Below are positions 1 through 11,835 of a stretch of DNA of 64,000 nt, piece by piece (position 1 is the first letter of the stretch; every line of letters starts with the position of its first letter). Below the pieces are notes generated by a model. The model had not been told where the DNA came from, did not search any database, and was given only the letters and a program-made list of their open reading frames with translations. The stretch is from Zea mays. Taxonomy: Eukaryota; Streptophyta; Magnoliopsida; Poales; Poaceae. Location of the stretch: positions 4,526,001 to 4,590,000 of the forward strand of contig NC_050104.1 of assembly GCF_902167145.1 (NCBI RefSeq), written 5' to 3'. The position numbers and the translations under genes are program-made.

Positions 1-364
1 AGTAGACCGGAGGAAGACTCGCCTGAAATAAGAGTGAGCGCAAGATGTTATTAATGGTACGAAGAGAGCGCTCAGCTTTGCCATTTTGCTGGGATGTATA
101 AGGGCACGACAAGGGAAGGGCAACACCGTTGGAAAGAAAGAACGTGCGGGCCGAGGAATTATCAAATTCACGGCCATTGTCGCATTGGATGCTTTTGATG
201 GTGGTGCCAAACTGCGTGCGGACATAAGCAAAAAAGTGAGAGAGAGTAGCAAACATGTCGGATTTTAGGCGAAGCGGAAAAGTCCAAATGTAGTGAGAGC
301 AATCATCTAAAATGACAAGATAATATTTGTAGCCCGACACACTCACAATAGGAGATGTCCAAAG
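1..364 (-). pseudogene. Copia integrase core, 3' side of the split polyprotein
   Basis: Reading the reverse strand from 364 to 1 gives one open frame without stops that matches the Copia integrase catalytic core. The DDE residues sit in the motifs LDDCSHYIW, CDNGREF and QQNGKAER. The frame continues directly from the segment ending at 3613 once the solo LTR and one copy of its target duplication are ignored, so this is the same polyprotein. Reverse transcriptase and RNase H should follow to the left of position 1, outside the window. Apart from the LTR insertion I see no lesion in this part. The element cannot make a full polyprotein because the insertion splits the integrase between its zinc-finger region and its catalytic core. 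Confidence 0.9.
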
Positions 365-3300
365 TGTCACACCCGAGCTTTAAGGAACAAAGCTGGGTGC
401 ATCTCATACATGCGCCAAAGGAGACAACATATATAATAACAGAGTGTATAGAGATAAATGTCACAATATAATCAGAGTACTTTATTACATAGCGGAAGTC
501 TTACAAAATAAGAGATGAATATAGCAGGAACTAAAATCTATCCTTGGCGCCAGAAAGCTGACTGGGAGACGCCACCTAGATCAAGTCGAAAGCCTCAGTG
601 TTAGGTGGCTCCTCTTCGACCACCTGCTCTTCTCCTGTGGGGGGGGGGGTGTGAGACAGCAAGAGTGAGCTCACACATGTTCATCGCTCAACAAGTTGTG
701 GGGAATAATGTGGCATGAACTCACCAAAGGTGGGAGTTCATGAAGTGTAAGGCTGATCAATGATATAAGGCTGAAGCTGAGCATTGCTTTTAAGTTGGTC
801 AAAATTTTATTAGCAATTACTAAGTGCAAGTAAATACCAAACCATTATAATAATAAGTAAAAGTAATAATAAAATAATCACAAATGCAATGAAATGACAG
901 ATTAAGTTTAAGTTCCATAAATTAATCATGTGAGTGTCCGAGCCGCTCATGACCGTGAGCACGGCTAGTATACCAGTTTTACACTCTGCAGAGGTCGCGC
1001 ATCTTTACCCACAAGTCGTGTTACCCATTTGCCACGGAGTTGATCAGACTCCATACACCTCTACCAAGGAAGCGAGGCAGGGTACCACTACGAGGCCTTT
1101 ACAAAGTTCCACTAGCTTCAGACTACCCGCTACAGTTTATAGGAAGCTCCAGTGCAGGAATCCCTCGCCTGACCGCCATCGCAGCAAAATCAACCCAAGG
1201 ACCTCCCTACACTGACCACTCCCCTACTGCCCTTGCCCCTTTCGGGTAAGGTAGTCATCCACTAGCTTTCCTAGTTAATCAGCCAAGGGCGTCCCATAAA
1301 CCCTTGTGGTAGCACTGTTTTCCCGGGTGGTTCTCCATGTTCCCATTAACATAATGATCTTATCATGAATAATAATAATAAACAGATAATAAAAAGTATA
1401 ATAATGAGTGATGAATAACTTTATACCCAAATCCATATAAAGCAATAGCATGTACTACCCAAAAATTTAGTAGTAAAACCAGTGGTGAAACAAGGTATAA
1501 AGATAGTCAAAATCTAGGGTATCCTATTGGGTCCCATCAAAATTAACCTATGCAGATCATTATGATTAATAAGAACATGAATAGGTAAAAGAAGTGATCA
1601 AGGGCACAACTTGCCTTCAACGAGCTCCTGCTCAGCAGTCTCTACCAGCTGAACCTCAGGATTCCCAGTGGCTTGCTCGTCTACTCGCATCAACACAATA
1701 CATACATAGTATAGCAAAAATTAACATCACACCAAACATGTAAATAAAATACACAGTAACAATCTAGATATTAAAATAAGATCATTGGAACTGGAATCAT
1801 TAAATTTGGAGTTATAGATTTTAAGTTATGAATTTTTAAAGTTATTAAGTACTTGGAATAGCATAATTCATGTGAATAAACAAATTTACTAAGTGATAAA
1901 TAATATTAAAACAAAATTAATGTCTCTGGAATGACTCAATTTGGAGCAAAAATGAATTTTATACGAATTATACAAGTTTCGGGAATTTCTTTTGCATTAA
2001 AAATCAATTTCCATATTTAATTCATTTAATTCTCTATTTTTATTTCCCCCTGGACTACGCATCATTTTCTGTAAAGTACAGGGGCTATCGCGCAAAAGAC
2101 TCCAGACTCAGGCGACACACCTAGTGGATCGCGGGTTGTTTTAACAGAAATACAGGGGCCTATTTGTTAATTGAATAGACCGAAGGGGTATCGGTCCCCG
2201 TGGACCGATCGATCACAAACTAACGACATAGATTAGATCCGAGTTTTTATGAATTGACTTATCGCCCGCAATCGTCGGATCGCGATCAAACGCTCCCGGA
2301 AGCGGCCACGCCTACACCCGATCCCCAGCGACCATCTACAGATCAGCGGTCCAAATCGCTTAAGTCGAAAGGGTATACGGAGTTCTAATCCTGGCCGTTG
2401 CGTGAGGGATCAACGGTCCTCGCGACGCCTACCCCAACCCCGACCAGAGACGGCGGCGCCGTGCGCACCTCACGGCGGCGCTACTGCGGTGAGCTCGCCC
2501 ATTGCCCCAGACGACCACCAGACTCTAAATTAACGGGTGCAAAATTCTTAGGGAAGCCTAGAATATTCGCGGATGACTAACTTACCTCAATTCACGGCGG
2601 CGCTACAGTAGGCCACGGCGACCAGTGCTCCACGGCGAAGTTGCACGACCGCCGAGCAATTCCCAGTACTACAGCCGGTCACTCTTCAATTAACCTCACA
2701 TACAACTCCGCTAGGGTTCGGACCACCACCGTATAGCTCAGTTGGAACCCGATTCTCGCCGCCGACGGTGGAGCGAATCTCCCTCGCACTGCCCCCCTTT
2801 CTCTCAGCTGGCTACCGAGATGGATGCAAGGCTATGGCGGCGGAACTACCAGGTCATGTAGGTGCGCAGCTGGTTCGGTATTGGAGCGCGCAGCGTCCGG
2901 AGATATCGTGCAGGTGGTTGAGAGCTGTTGACGAGTCGTGCGGAGCGCTAAAATCGCGCGGCTCGCGGAGAAGCTGCGGGGGATGCGTCTTGGAAGATCT
3001 ACAGGGCGCGCTCCTGACGTGCTGGGCCCGCAAGCCAGTGTCCTTCCCAGGCGAGCAGTGGAGACTCGTTGGGGCCGCGCGGTGAAGGTGGCCAGCCCGC
3101 ACAGTCCGTGGAGTCATTGGGCCAAATTGAGTTGTCGTGGCCCAACGCCCTTTCTTTCTTTTTATTTTCCTTTCCTTTTTCTTATTTATATTTTCCCTTT
3201 TTCATTTGAGTTCAAATTTCAAACTCAAATTCTTTGGTAAATTCTCCTCAGATTTAAAGTCTAATATTGAACATACTAGTCTTACTTTTATTTATAATAT

Positions 3301-3612
3301 TTATTTTGTATATATTTTCCTTTTTAGTAATTCTTTTCCTCCCCCCTCCATAATTCTTTGGGGTTTTGTTTTCCAAAATAGAATTTAAATTCCATGTGTC
3401 TATTAACATATTAATAATAACTTTATTTTATTAGCCATAAATGCACAATCAAGTAAAAACTCAGCATGATGCATGGTTTATTTAGGTGTTAGTGGTTATT
3501 TAATCCCCTTTTGATGGTGTTTATTCACATGTGATAGTATCTAGAGATGGTACACACATATAGATAAAGGAAATATTCTTTTATCATATGATTTACAAAT
3601 TTGGGTATTACA
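365..3612 (-). mobile_element. Solo LTR of a Gypsy (Tekay-like) retrotransposon
   Basis: The segment begins TGTCACACCC and ends GGGTATTACA. It is flanked by the 5-bp direct repeat caaag (360-364 and 3613-3617), the signature of retroviral-type integration. No internal region is present, so this is a solo LTR of 3,248 bp left by LTR-LTR recombination. It shares long blocks with the LTR at 11836-15066, for example around 780-1060 versus 12240-12500, which identifies the family and its orientation. Its start and length fit maize Gypsy families with 3-kb LTRs such as tekay, prem1 and xilon-diguus; the exact family is inferred. It holds no credible gene. The small ORFs inside it are incidental. 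Confidence 0.9.
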
Positions 3613-5477
3613 CAAAGTTCACAATGTATTAAATCGAAATTATTTGTAGTTCGAGAATTTGAGGAACCAAAAGGAAGTCTAGTGTGTCGACCGAGCTGAC
3701 ACGCATGACATAAATGGTGACTATCATCTTTATTACACGAGATGGCTTTGGAGCTAATGATTTTGGACAAAACTTCATGCCCAAGATGCCCAAGACGACG
3801 GTGCCATAGCGAGGTGGGTGCAGCGAGGAATGCGGAGGTGCTGGTGGCTGGAGGAAAAAACGGGTAGAGGTCGCTAGAGCTATTGCACCTGGCGATCATG
3901 TTCCTGGTTTCCAAATCCTTCACAGAAAGACCAAACAGATCAAATTCGATGGAGCAATTATTGTCGGTGGTAAAACGATGAATGGAAATCAAGTTCTTAA
4001 TTATGTGATGTGAAACTAAGACATTGTTAAGAACTAGATTGTGATGCAGAAAAGAAAAGGTATGTGATCTGATGGCAGCGACAGGAAGTAAAGCACCATT
4101 GCCCACAATGATAGACGAAGGTGTGGAGAATGTGGGCGAGGATAGGGTGGAAATTTTACCAGCATCCGCAGTCATATGCGAGCCGGCACCAGAGTCGGCG
4201 TACCACTCCGATGGTGCCGGGGGGGTGAGCGTCATGGTGTTGAAGTTCTGCACCAGGGAGTCCGGGTTCCATGCACCTCCATGTGTGGGATTCTTGGGGG
4301 CAACCGGCAGCTGGTATGACCCCCCCTGAAACATCGGCGTCGAGGGTGTACCTCCTCCACCGTAGACATACGGGTGGTCGAGGCCGTTGCTGTAGAGGTT
4401 GCCGCCGGGGGCACCACCGAAGGGTGCCCCGTACTGGGGAACAGCGGCGAAGGCCGGCGGTGCCGGTGGTGGACGCCCGTAGGGCCACATCTGGAGCGTG
4501 CCGGCCCATGGGTGTGCGAAGGAGGAGTGCACGACACCCTGACCGCCCGATGCGCCATGGCCGCCTGTAGGAGGACCGTGGCCACCTTGGCCATCGCCAG
4601 GATGGCTGCCCTGCCCGCGGCCACCCTTGCCGCGACGGCGGCCGTTGCGTTGGCCTCCTGACTGGCCGGGTTGACCGGTGCGCGATGGAGCAGAGGCCTG
4701 CACATGGCGGCCCTGGCCACCAGCGGGCGTCATGGGCGACGAGGCGATGAGGGCCACAGGCGGGGACGGTGGGAGGGCATCGACGTCGACCTCCTCAAGG
4801 AGCAGGTGCGTGCGGGCCTCGGCGAACGTTGGAAATGGACGCTGCATCTTCAAAATAGACACCATGTGACGGAATTTACCACTGAGTCCGCGAAGGAGGG
4901 TGAGCACCATCTGGCGATCACCGACGGGATCACCGAATTCGGCGAGAGACGCAACCATGGTCTCCAACTTGCGGCAAAATTCGGTGATCGTCATGGAGTC
5001 TTGGCGGAGGTTGTGGAACTGTGTTTCTAGGAGAAGGGCACGAGACTCCTTCTGGCCGAGGAATTCGTCCTCAAGGTAGCACCACGCCTCGCGTGTGGGG
5101 CGCGGGCGGATCATGAGCGACTGCTGGAGGTCGCCGGAGACTGTGGCGAAAATCCATGACAAGACGACGCAATCCGTCTGGACCCAAACGGGGCGATCGG
5201 GATGTGTCGCGTCGTCGAGGACGTGCGGGGTAAGGGCGTACTTGCCGAGCACGGTGAGGAACATGTCGCGCCATTTGGTGTAGGTGTTGGTAGCCTTGTC
5301 GAGGATGATGGGGATCAGCGCCTTGACGTTGACGACGGCGGTGGCATGTGCCCAGATAGCCTCATGGGCGGCTTCGAAGTTGTTGAGGGCTGCAGCGCGG
5401 AGGCGTGCCGCTTCGGTACGGCGCTCAGCCTCGGCGCGGGCTTTGGCTTCGGCGGCAGACACGTCGTCGTCCGCCAT
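3613..5477 (-). pseudogene. Copia gag-protease-integrase N-terminus (interrupted)
   Basis: The start at 5477 (MADDDVSAAEAK) is the natural gag start; the frame is open further upstream but that is leader. Domains in order: a UBN2-type gag domain at about residues 35-190, a Gly/Arg/Gln-rich stretch where a CCHC zinc knuckle would normally lie, the aspartic protease motif WYADSGAGSH near residue 427, and the integrase zinc-binding HRRLGH and CHAC motifs near 558 and 587. The frame then runs into the solo LTR and stops there at 3525. The remaining integrase resumes at 364. The Copia assignment is firm. The short LTR suggests an Ale/Retrofit-type lineage, which is inference. Confidence 0.9.
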
Positions 5478-5997
5478 GGGAGCGGTCGCGTGCTGGTGCA
5501 CACACGCCTGCGCGCTCGGGTGAGGACGCGCTCGCGCGTACGGGATGGGACGGCGGCAGAAGACACGCGCCCGCACGTACAGGACGAGACGGCGGTGGAA
5601 GACACGCGCCCACGCGTTCGGCTCGGGACGACGGCGGAGGTCACGCGCCCGCGCGTTCGGCACGGGACGGCGACGGAGGTCACGCGCCCGCGCGTTCGGC
5701 ACGGGACAGCGACGGAAGTCACGCGCCCGCGCGATGAGGCTCGGGACGGTGGCGGAAGTCCTGCGCGCGATTGGCGGCGGAAATCCTGCGCGCGAACAGC
5801 GGAGGCAGGAACGGATCGACGGCCGCTCCCGTTGTCGAGGGCAGCTACGGGGCAGGCGATCGGGTCGGCAGCGCGGGCGATGAGATCGGCGACACACCCG
5901 GCGACGTGAGGTCAGCGACGGTGGTGGCGATCGGATCGGCGGCGGGCGCTAGTTAAGGTTGCGGAAGCGAAGCGGATCGGAACCGCGATAGATACCA
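5478..5997 (-). other. Copia 5' leader with GC-rich tandem repeat and primer binding site
   Basis: The primer binding site is the reverse complement of 5985-5997 (tggtatctatcgc), which resembles the initiator-methionine tRNA site used by most Copia elements. Between it and the gag start lies about 500 bp of very GC-rich sequence. At about 5540-5760 it contains imperfect tandem copies of a roughly 48-bp unit, each with a block like cgcgcccgcgcgttcggc. The repeat length is a multiple of three, so the gag frame stays open upstream to 5897 and reads as Arg-rich repeats. I regard this as untranslated leader rather than protein. Confidence 0.7.
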
Positions 5998-6134
5998 TGT
6001 AAATATGTGAATGATTGATTGTATTCCAAGAGGGTGAACTGGAGTACATATATACGCGCATAGGAGGCATGCAAGCCTACCATAGATGACGCAATCACAT
6101 CCACAAATCAAGGCCTAATTACATCATGCTAACA
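5998..6134 (-). repeat. 5' LTR of the reverse-strand Copia element
   Basis: A 137-bp segment that reads TGTTAGCATG ... TATTTACA on the reverse strand, with the canonical TG...CA ends. It lies directly next to the primer binding site. The other LTR is beyond the left edge of the window, so pair divergence and the target duplication cannot be checked here. The base after the LTR starts tgtac, the expected partner of the missing left duplication. Confidence 0.8.
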
Positions 6135-6380
6135 TGTACAATGGCCAGATACATTTGGAGTTTGTTTGATTACTCTTTTGGAACTAACTGTAGCCCAAAC
6201 AGTTTTGATCAATAATTTATTCGAATTAAGATGAACCTAGCTCATGGAAAACAATCATATACAGTGGGATAGCCACTATATGTTGGGCACTGTGGCTCAC
6301 AAGAAACTCTGTTTTATAGACAAGAGAGCCAATTCCCCAACAGAAATCATGTGTATGATTTGCTCTTTTCTTAACCATTG
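6135..6380. other. Low-copy non-coding DNA flanking the Copia element
   Basis: I see no gene, LTR or MITE boundary in this stretch. It leads into the exon-like segment that starts after a splice-acceptor-like sequence ending at about 6385. Confidence 0.4.
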
Positions 6381-6385
6381 TTCAG

Positions 6386-6775
6386 GTCTACATCATCACC
6401 CAGATGGAGCAAAGTGTGGAGACTGTGAAGAGGGTGGCATTGTACTTCCACCAGCAACTGCAGGAGGAAGAGTACCCAAGATCCCTGGAGAACACATTCG
6501 ACTGGAAGCAAGTCTGCTTTTGCTTACCCCAGCTCTCAGCCTGCGTGCTGAATGCTAGGCCTTGTAATGTTCCTCACAGATTTACTGTGTTGAAGTACTT
6601 TGTGGCTAGCCGTTTATGGCTTTAGCTTGGGTGGTTTGTTCTCTCAGAGTCAGATCCCTTGGTGATTAGAGTTGTGGGAATGCCTGAGTAGGGTCTATTT
6701 GTTTCGTCATTTAAACTTCGGAACTTTGTAATTTCGCTGCTTGGGTAATGAAATTTGATTTACCGTTGTCAAAAA
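6386..6775 (+). pseudogene. Exon-like or LINE-tail-like fragment, unidentified
   Basis: After an acceptor-like tract (ccattgttcag) a frame runs to a stop at about 6625. It includes MEQSVETVKRVALYFHQQ from 6404 and has a normal amino-acid balance. It is followed by about 150 bp resembling a 3' UTR and ending in an A-rich run (tcaaaaaagaaa) near 6770. I do not recognise the protein. It could be the last exon of a captured gene, or the 3' end of a LINE, whose tails also end in poly(A). Its closeness to the DEG9 exon makes gene-fragment capture plausible but unproven. Confidence 0.3.
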
Positions 6776-7516
6776 AGAAATTGAAACAATGCACATCCGT
6801 AGATCCGCTTTGTCGCAAAAGTTTGAGATTAAACTCAACTAAAAAATCATACAGAAGTAACAAATTACAGGTGCATGTACATCCCTGAGAATCTTCTAGT
6901 GCACAAACACCTGAAATTTATCATTTTTGTATGAATTTTCACAACAAGGTTGCATCTCAACTTTCGGACCAATTACACCTGTGGGTACACTGGATGGCAT
7001 TGTTTTTTTTCTTTTCAAAAATTGATGAGTATGTTTTAAGGGGGGTTTATGTTTCCACAGAAGAGGTGGTTTGCACTGAATATTTTCTCACATATCCCAT
7101 ATCTGTAAGGGTGTTTAGAACTTCAACACACAGAGAAAGAGCATATTTGAGCAGATACAAACACAAACTGAAATCAAATCCCATCATCAGGATCATCAAC
7201 TAGAGGTGAGCTATACAAATGGAATATGTAATGAGCCAATGACAGATTACAGCTAGACTTATAACACCTCTTGGCCAATGCAGACAAGTTAAATAAAAAA
7301 AGGGCAGACCCAGTGCCACAGGCTGCTACATGATTACTTGATTAGGATCTGAAGAAGTGATAAATCGAGGGAAGCCTTCCTCTAACAAATGCAGAGAGGC
7401 TATTTTGAACCTGACCTGATGACTCAGTGAGACAACTCTCACCACTGCACCAGGCAAGTTAAATAACCAAAATAAATGGCAATTAGCATATCTAGTCACG
7501 TGAAGCAAGGACTAAC

Positions 7517-7708
7517 CTGTACCATCATTGGCAATGTCAATACCATCAAAGCTAAGGACGATATCAGAAGGTTGGAGGCATCCAGTTTCAGGAGCAGTCG
7601 GCTCGACCCTTCGTACCCGAACACCCTTTTGGTTAGCTTTCATTCCCATTGCCTTGCGGAGATCAGGATTTTCCATTTTTTGCCATTCTATTCCAAGTAT
7701 AGGGAAAC
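7517..7708 (-). pseudogene. Single exon of a DEG9-type (HtrA) protease, PDZ region
   Basis: On the reverse strand a 192-bp exon lies between a good acceptor (ttttgcag) and donor (gttagt). It encodes about 64 residues including [19 protein letters not shown] and [15 protein letters not shown]. This matches the PDZ region of plant DEG9, a nuclear member of the DegP/HtrA serine protease family, from memory of that family. The catalytic domain exons and the following PDZ exon are not found nearby, so this is an isolated gene fragment with intron edges retained. That pattern fits capture by a transposon (Helitron or Pack-type) rather than retroposition. It cannot encode a protease. Confidence 0.75.
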
Positions 7709-7719
7709 CTGCAAAATGA

Positions 7720-8546
7720 AACAAGAGTATAACTAGAGTGCACACCAGAGTATATAGTACACTCTTGAAGTTGATATAAAAGGTATTGTTACCCATGAAA
7801 AAAGATAATCAGGGAGAAGGAAGAACAAGCAAACCCAGGTAGCTGAAAGGTTAAATTCCTCATGTCTAGCACAAAACTCAGATTAAAAGTCCTTCAAAAT
7901 AAGGGTGTGGCTTGGACTGAACCAATTAATAGGCATGCTCGTCCTTGTTCTTTACCACTAGGAAGCATCTCACATCTTCAAATGAAATTATTGAAACTGC
8001 TCCAGATCAAGAAAATTTGGAGTTGGTGAAGCAGGTCATTCGGTGCTTCAGAAAATCATGGAGGTAGAGCTGTGGACCTTTAGAAGGCATTTCGATATGT
8101 CATTTTGTTTATTATTTAGATTATAAAATATTTTTCAGACTATATAAATTTATATTGTAAACTACAGCTCCACGCTAAAGCTAGAACCTAAACCAGTCCC
8201 AAACACCCCCAACATTTTGGCAGTTTCAGTCTTGTGATCGAACTCAAATCAGTTGGTGACACCTCAAAAGGTTATGGTTCACTATATATGTGACACTTGA
8301 CAATACTAAATCCATATTTTTCCCAAGATGGCAATCAGAGTTAAGTTACAATTTTCATGCAGATGTCAGTTCCATTGCTCTGTAATGTGTGCACAGCCCA
8401 AGAAATAATGGATTATTCGTTGTTCCCTCTAAAATGACTAATGTATAACATCAGTCATCACAATCATAATGGCATACTAGCTGTGATGAAACTTAGACAG
8501 GTCTAACATGTTCCTATGCAAACAAAAAAAATATTGAATTCATGAC
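7720..8546. other. Non-coding DNA with a MITE-like repeat at about 8040-8210
   Basis: No coding signal is seen. The part at about 8040-8210 (ttattatttagat, then ctacagctccac and aaccagtcccaaacacccc) resembles 61850-61990, suggesting two diverged copies of one terminal-inverted-repeat MITE family. Exact ends are not resolved. Confidence 0.4.
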
Positions 8547-9568
8547 TGTCAGTGCCCGAGAGAAGGCATACCCTAGGATGCTAGCAAAGCGACCTCTAAG
8601 ACTCCAATAGTAGAACATAGGCCTGTGGTGGACCCAATTGAGAGCCAAACCAGTACTCTCGAGGCCCTACACTCCCAAGGGTCAAGCTTCGAACCAGCCA
8701 AGCCCTAAGGTCCTCCGCCCTCGGCACAAGCCTCGAACTGGCAAGTTTTCGGGACCCTGCAAAGGTCCCCTAATATTCCTCAAGACATCCTAGAGAAGTG
8801 TAGCCACAAACGGTCTGGCCCCGGGGCCCACATGCTCCCCTGACCAAGGCGGCGCTACGCGCTAGGCAAATAAGACAAAGCTCTCATCCATTACATTTAT
8901 TATGATGGGTGATGTTGTCGTCAAAAGCAACATTAGTGTCACGGGCTCACGGCTGTGTCACGGCTGCGAGGTTGCGACCGGAGGTGTACTCAGGAACACT
9001 ATGCGAAGCGTGCAAGTACAACAGTTGTTTTGGCCACACTTGTGGATGTAGACGCACCCACAAGCATTATAAAAGTACGTGCAGCTATATCGTCTACCAA
9101 CTGCACCGTACTCGACGACATAGACTCTAGTAACTGCCACTACAACATGGCATGCTCTAGCACGACTAAGGCATTCATCATGTATAGACCAACAACAACG
9201 AAAAGATACGAGTAGTTGAGTCTCTGCACGATGAGGCCCGCCATCCTTGCAAAGATGTAACTCTCCCCTCCCTCGTGCTGTAAAAGAGAGGGGAAGAACA
9301 ACGTAGAAGGGACTCCTCTCAGGCTTTTTCTGGCTTCTCAGCTGTTCACACAATCACACTAGTAGGCTTAGTATCATTGAAGCTTGTAAGTGTTGTCCAC
9401 ACTTACATCTATACATCCACTACATAGAGGACATAGGGTATTATGCTCATGCGGCCTAGACCTATATAAACCGATATTGTGTCAACACCCTAATCCAGCA
9501 GTCCCATGCCTATGCATCTATCCCTCTTTCTTTGGTACCCTAGGTACCTTGGTGTCGCTTCGACGACA
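8547..9568 (+). repeat. 5' LTR of a truncated Gypsy-type element
   Basis: The segment runs from TGTCAGTGCCC to CGACGACA and has TG...CA ends. A TATA-like sequence lies near 9462 (ctatataaacc). Directly after it, at 9571, is a primer-binding-site-like tggcacaccatgtaggg. These together define a 1,022-bp 5' LTR in forward orientation. The 3' LTR is missing. Small ORFs inside it are incidental. Confidence 0.65.
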
Positions 9569-10530
9569 TTTGGCACACCATGTAGGGCATGGTGCGCTTT
9601 GATGTGTTGTGCTGACATGCTTCCACCAGCACATCCAATCAATGGATTGATGGCCTCTAACAACTACACTAGCAATTCTGACTGTGCACCGCGACATAGA
9701 CAGCTCCACAATCTTGCTCAGCACTGTCCTCCGCTGCCTCAAGAAGGAAGGCAACCCCCAAGGTGGTCACGTGGAGCTGCTCCCGCTTTTGTCAGTGCTC
9801 CTTATGGAGCACGCAATGCATCGAAAGCCTCACGGAGGATGCCTCCCCCCTCCCTAAGTGCTAGGAGACAGTCGCCATTCTGCATGTGATACTCACCAAC
9901 TTCCCTTCAGAGCCCTGCTGAAGCAGTCATCAAGATTGGCATCTTGTCCCAGTAGTCGACACTGCGGCGAGCATGGCGACGCCTTGACTTTAGCGTTGTT
10001 GGCCCCATTGGACTTCTCGATGTTGCGAAAGCCCACCTCCGCAATCCCCTAGTGCCTAACATCAACGAGACATTTGCAAAAGGAATGGCGACAGGTCATC
10101 TACAGGTTCGTAGCCACGAACCGAGCCAACCTTGAGTCATCTCAAGCCATGTTACCTCATTCCAAGAGGCCTACAACAAAGCATGACAAGCCATCTACGC
10201 ACTCTTGTGCAAGATTTGTGGATCGACATAGGCTAGATCCTAGGGCTATGCCCCGAGTCCTAGAGCCATGGCACGTAGCTCCACAACCCCTTCAACTACA
10301 ACCTCAAGAACTACAAGACAATCTGCACCGATAGTGTGGCCCATAGGACACAAGGATCAACAAGAGAATGCCATCAAGAACTACAAGCCCTCTCAAGGAA
10401 GCCATTAACAGAGAGGTGGTATCTTACCACAACCTCAAGGACAACCTCCACTTGTGCAACCTCAAGGACAACCTCCACTTGTGCACCCTCAAGGACAACC
10501 TCCACTTTTGCACCCTCAAGGACAGCTAGC
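9569..10530 (+). pseudogene. Decayed gag-region remnant of the Gypsy-type element
   Basis: This is internal sequence following the primer binding site. It has only short open pieces in shifting frames, consistent with a decayed gag. Toward the end lies a 27-bp tandem repeat encoding Gln/Pro-rich PQGQPPLV-type units. The sequence stops abruptly at 10530, where the 3' end of another LTR begins, so all of pol is lost. Assignment rests on position after the LTR and composition, not on a recognised domain. Confidence 0.45.
10432..10525 (+). repeat. 27-bp tandem repeat, about 3.5 copies
   Basis: Units start at about 10432, 10459, 10486 and 10513 with the core cctcaaggacaacctccac. The period is a multiple of three, so it would add nine-residue Gln/Pro-rich repeats if translated. 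Confidence 0.85.
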
Positions 10531-10655
10531 ACTTTAGAAAGGGTGAGTTCTAAAGTTCAATTATTTATCAAGGATACTTATTTTGATTCTTATTATTATT
10601 ATTATTTCTCTAAAGGATTTTCCTTAAATCACAAGTTAGGACTTTGGGTGTTACA

Positions 10656-11835
10656 AATTCTACCCCCTTAAAAATAATCTCGTCCTTGAGATTAATAAGA
10701 AAAGGGGATGCAACAAGTTTGGTTTGCAGTTTACCTTTTTAATTAGGCAACAATCAAAAGTTTCCTATTTTTAATGTATTAGCCTGTGTTTTTGGAGAAA
10801 CACAGATATCTTTTATGTCTAATCACCGAATAGGTTAGTAGGATGGTTTGATAAAGTACATGTTGTGGTAAGGAAGACTTGGGCAATGAAAGGGATTTCA
10901 TCACAGGTGGTGGTCTTGCTTCCTCTCAAGATTTGGTTTGACTTCTATCCTCCCTTGACGAAGTTGATCCTCTCCTTCTCAGGTCTTGGTGTCTTCATCC
11001 GGGGTAGGGACATGCAATTAAGATAGATTTGTAGGTGAACCAAATAGTTTAGTAGGTAGAGCCAACAATTTTAGTAGGTGTCCTTCGGCTAAGAGAGATT
11101 AGGTAGAATCTGGTTTGATGTTAGATTGGGACGGATGGTTATCATGAACAACATGGTTAAGTCATTTGTTCATGGCCGAGTTGGTTTAGGGCACTAATTT
11201 AGGATTAAGTGAATTAAGGGTATGGCCTAATCTATTGTACCAGCATTAAGTAACTCCCACCGGATTAGATCACATTAGATAAGGTAGATCCAGATTAGAT
11301 TGGATATGACTGGATTAGACTAGTTTAGATTAGATAGATCTATTAGGGTAGGATAAATCTTATTAGGATAAGTTAGAATCTTTTAAGATAAGATGGATCT
11401 GTGACACTAGATTCATTTTAATGGGGAATAATCTAGGTTGGCTATTTATCTTATAAATACAATTTTTTGCCTATATGTATATGCAGATGCAATTGTGGAC
11501 ATTACTCCACAACTCATCACACTCAATCAAAGAACCAAATCAAACAGTTATCATAAGAACAAACATTCAAGCGTCTAGATACTTACAAAAATAGTTTTGT
11601 TTTTGTTCCTAAGATTAGGTCTCCTATTCCTAAAGATCACTTAGGATTTCAAAGTGTGAAATCCACTTTTGTCTTTAGAAGTGAAAAGATAAGAATAATC
11701 AGAGTAAATTAGCAATAGGTGAGAAAAGATTAAGAAAAGTTTAGAAAGAATCAGAGTAGCAAAGATAAGTAGGTAAGGGTTATCCAGTTCTATCTAGGTT
11801 TCGTCCTACAGTCAAAATTCCTCTGATACCACTTC
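10656..11835. other. Non-coding interior of the non-autonomous Gypsy element
   Basis: No ORF longer than a few dozen codons and no retroviral domain is visible. Part of it (about 11270-11400) is low-complexity, rich in ttagat and ggata units. It holds the primer binding site at one end and the polypurine tract at the other. Confidence 0.7.

Noticed and set aside
2735..2750. tagctcagttgg, identical to a tRNA box A
   Set aside because: No box B (ggttcgaatcc-like) follows within tRNA distance and no acceptor stem pairs; it lies in a solo LTR.
4072..5956. Several forward-strand ORFs of 60-235 codons
   Set aside because: They are shadows of the GC-rich reverse-strand Copia gag and leader.
8850..8870. 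GC-rich gcgctacgcgctag resembling a Helitron 3' end
   Set aside because: It lies within the LTR at 8547-9568, the stem is very short, and no matching 5' end was found.
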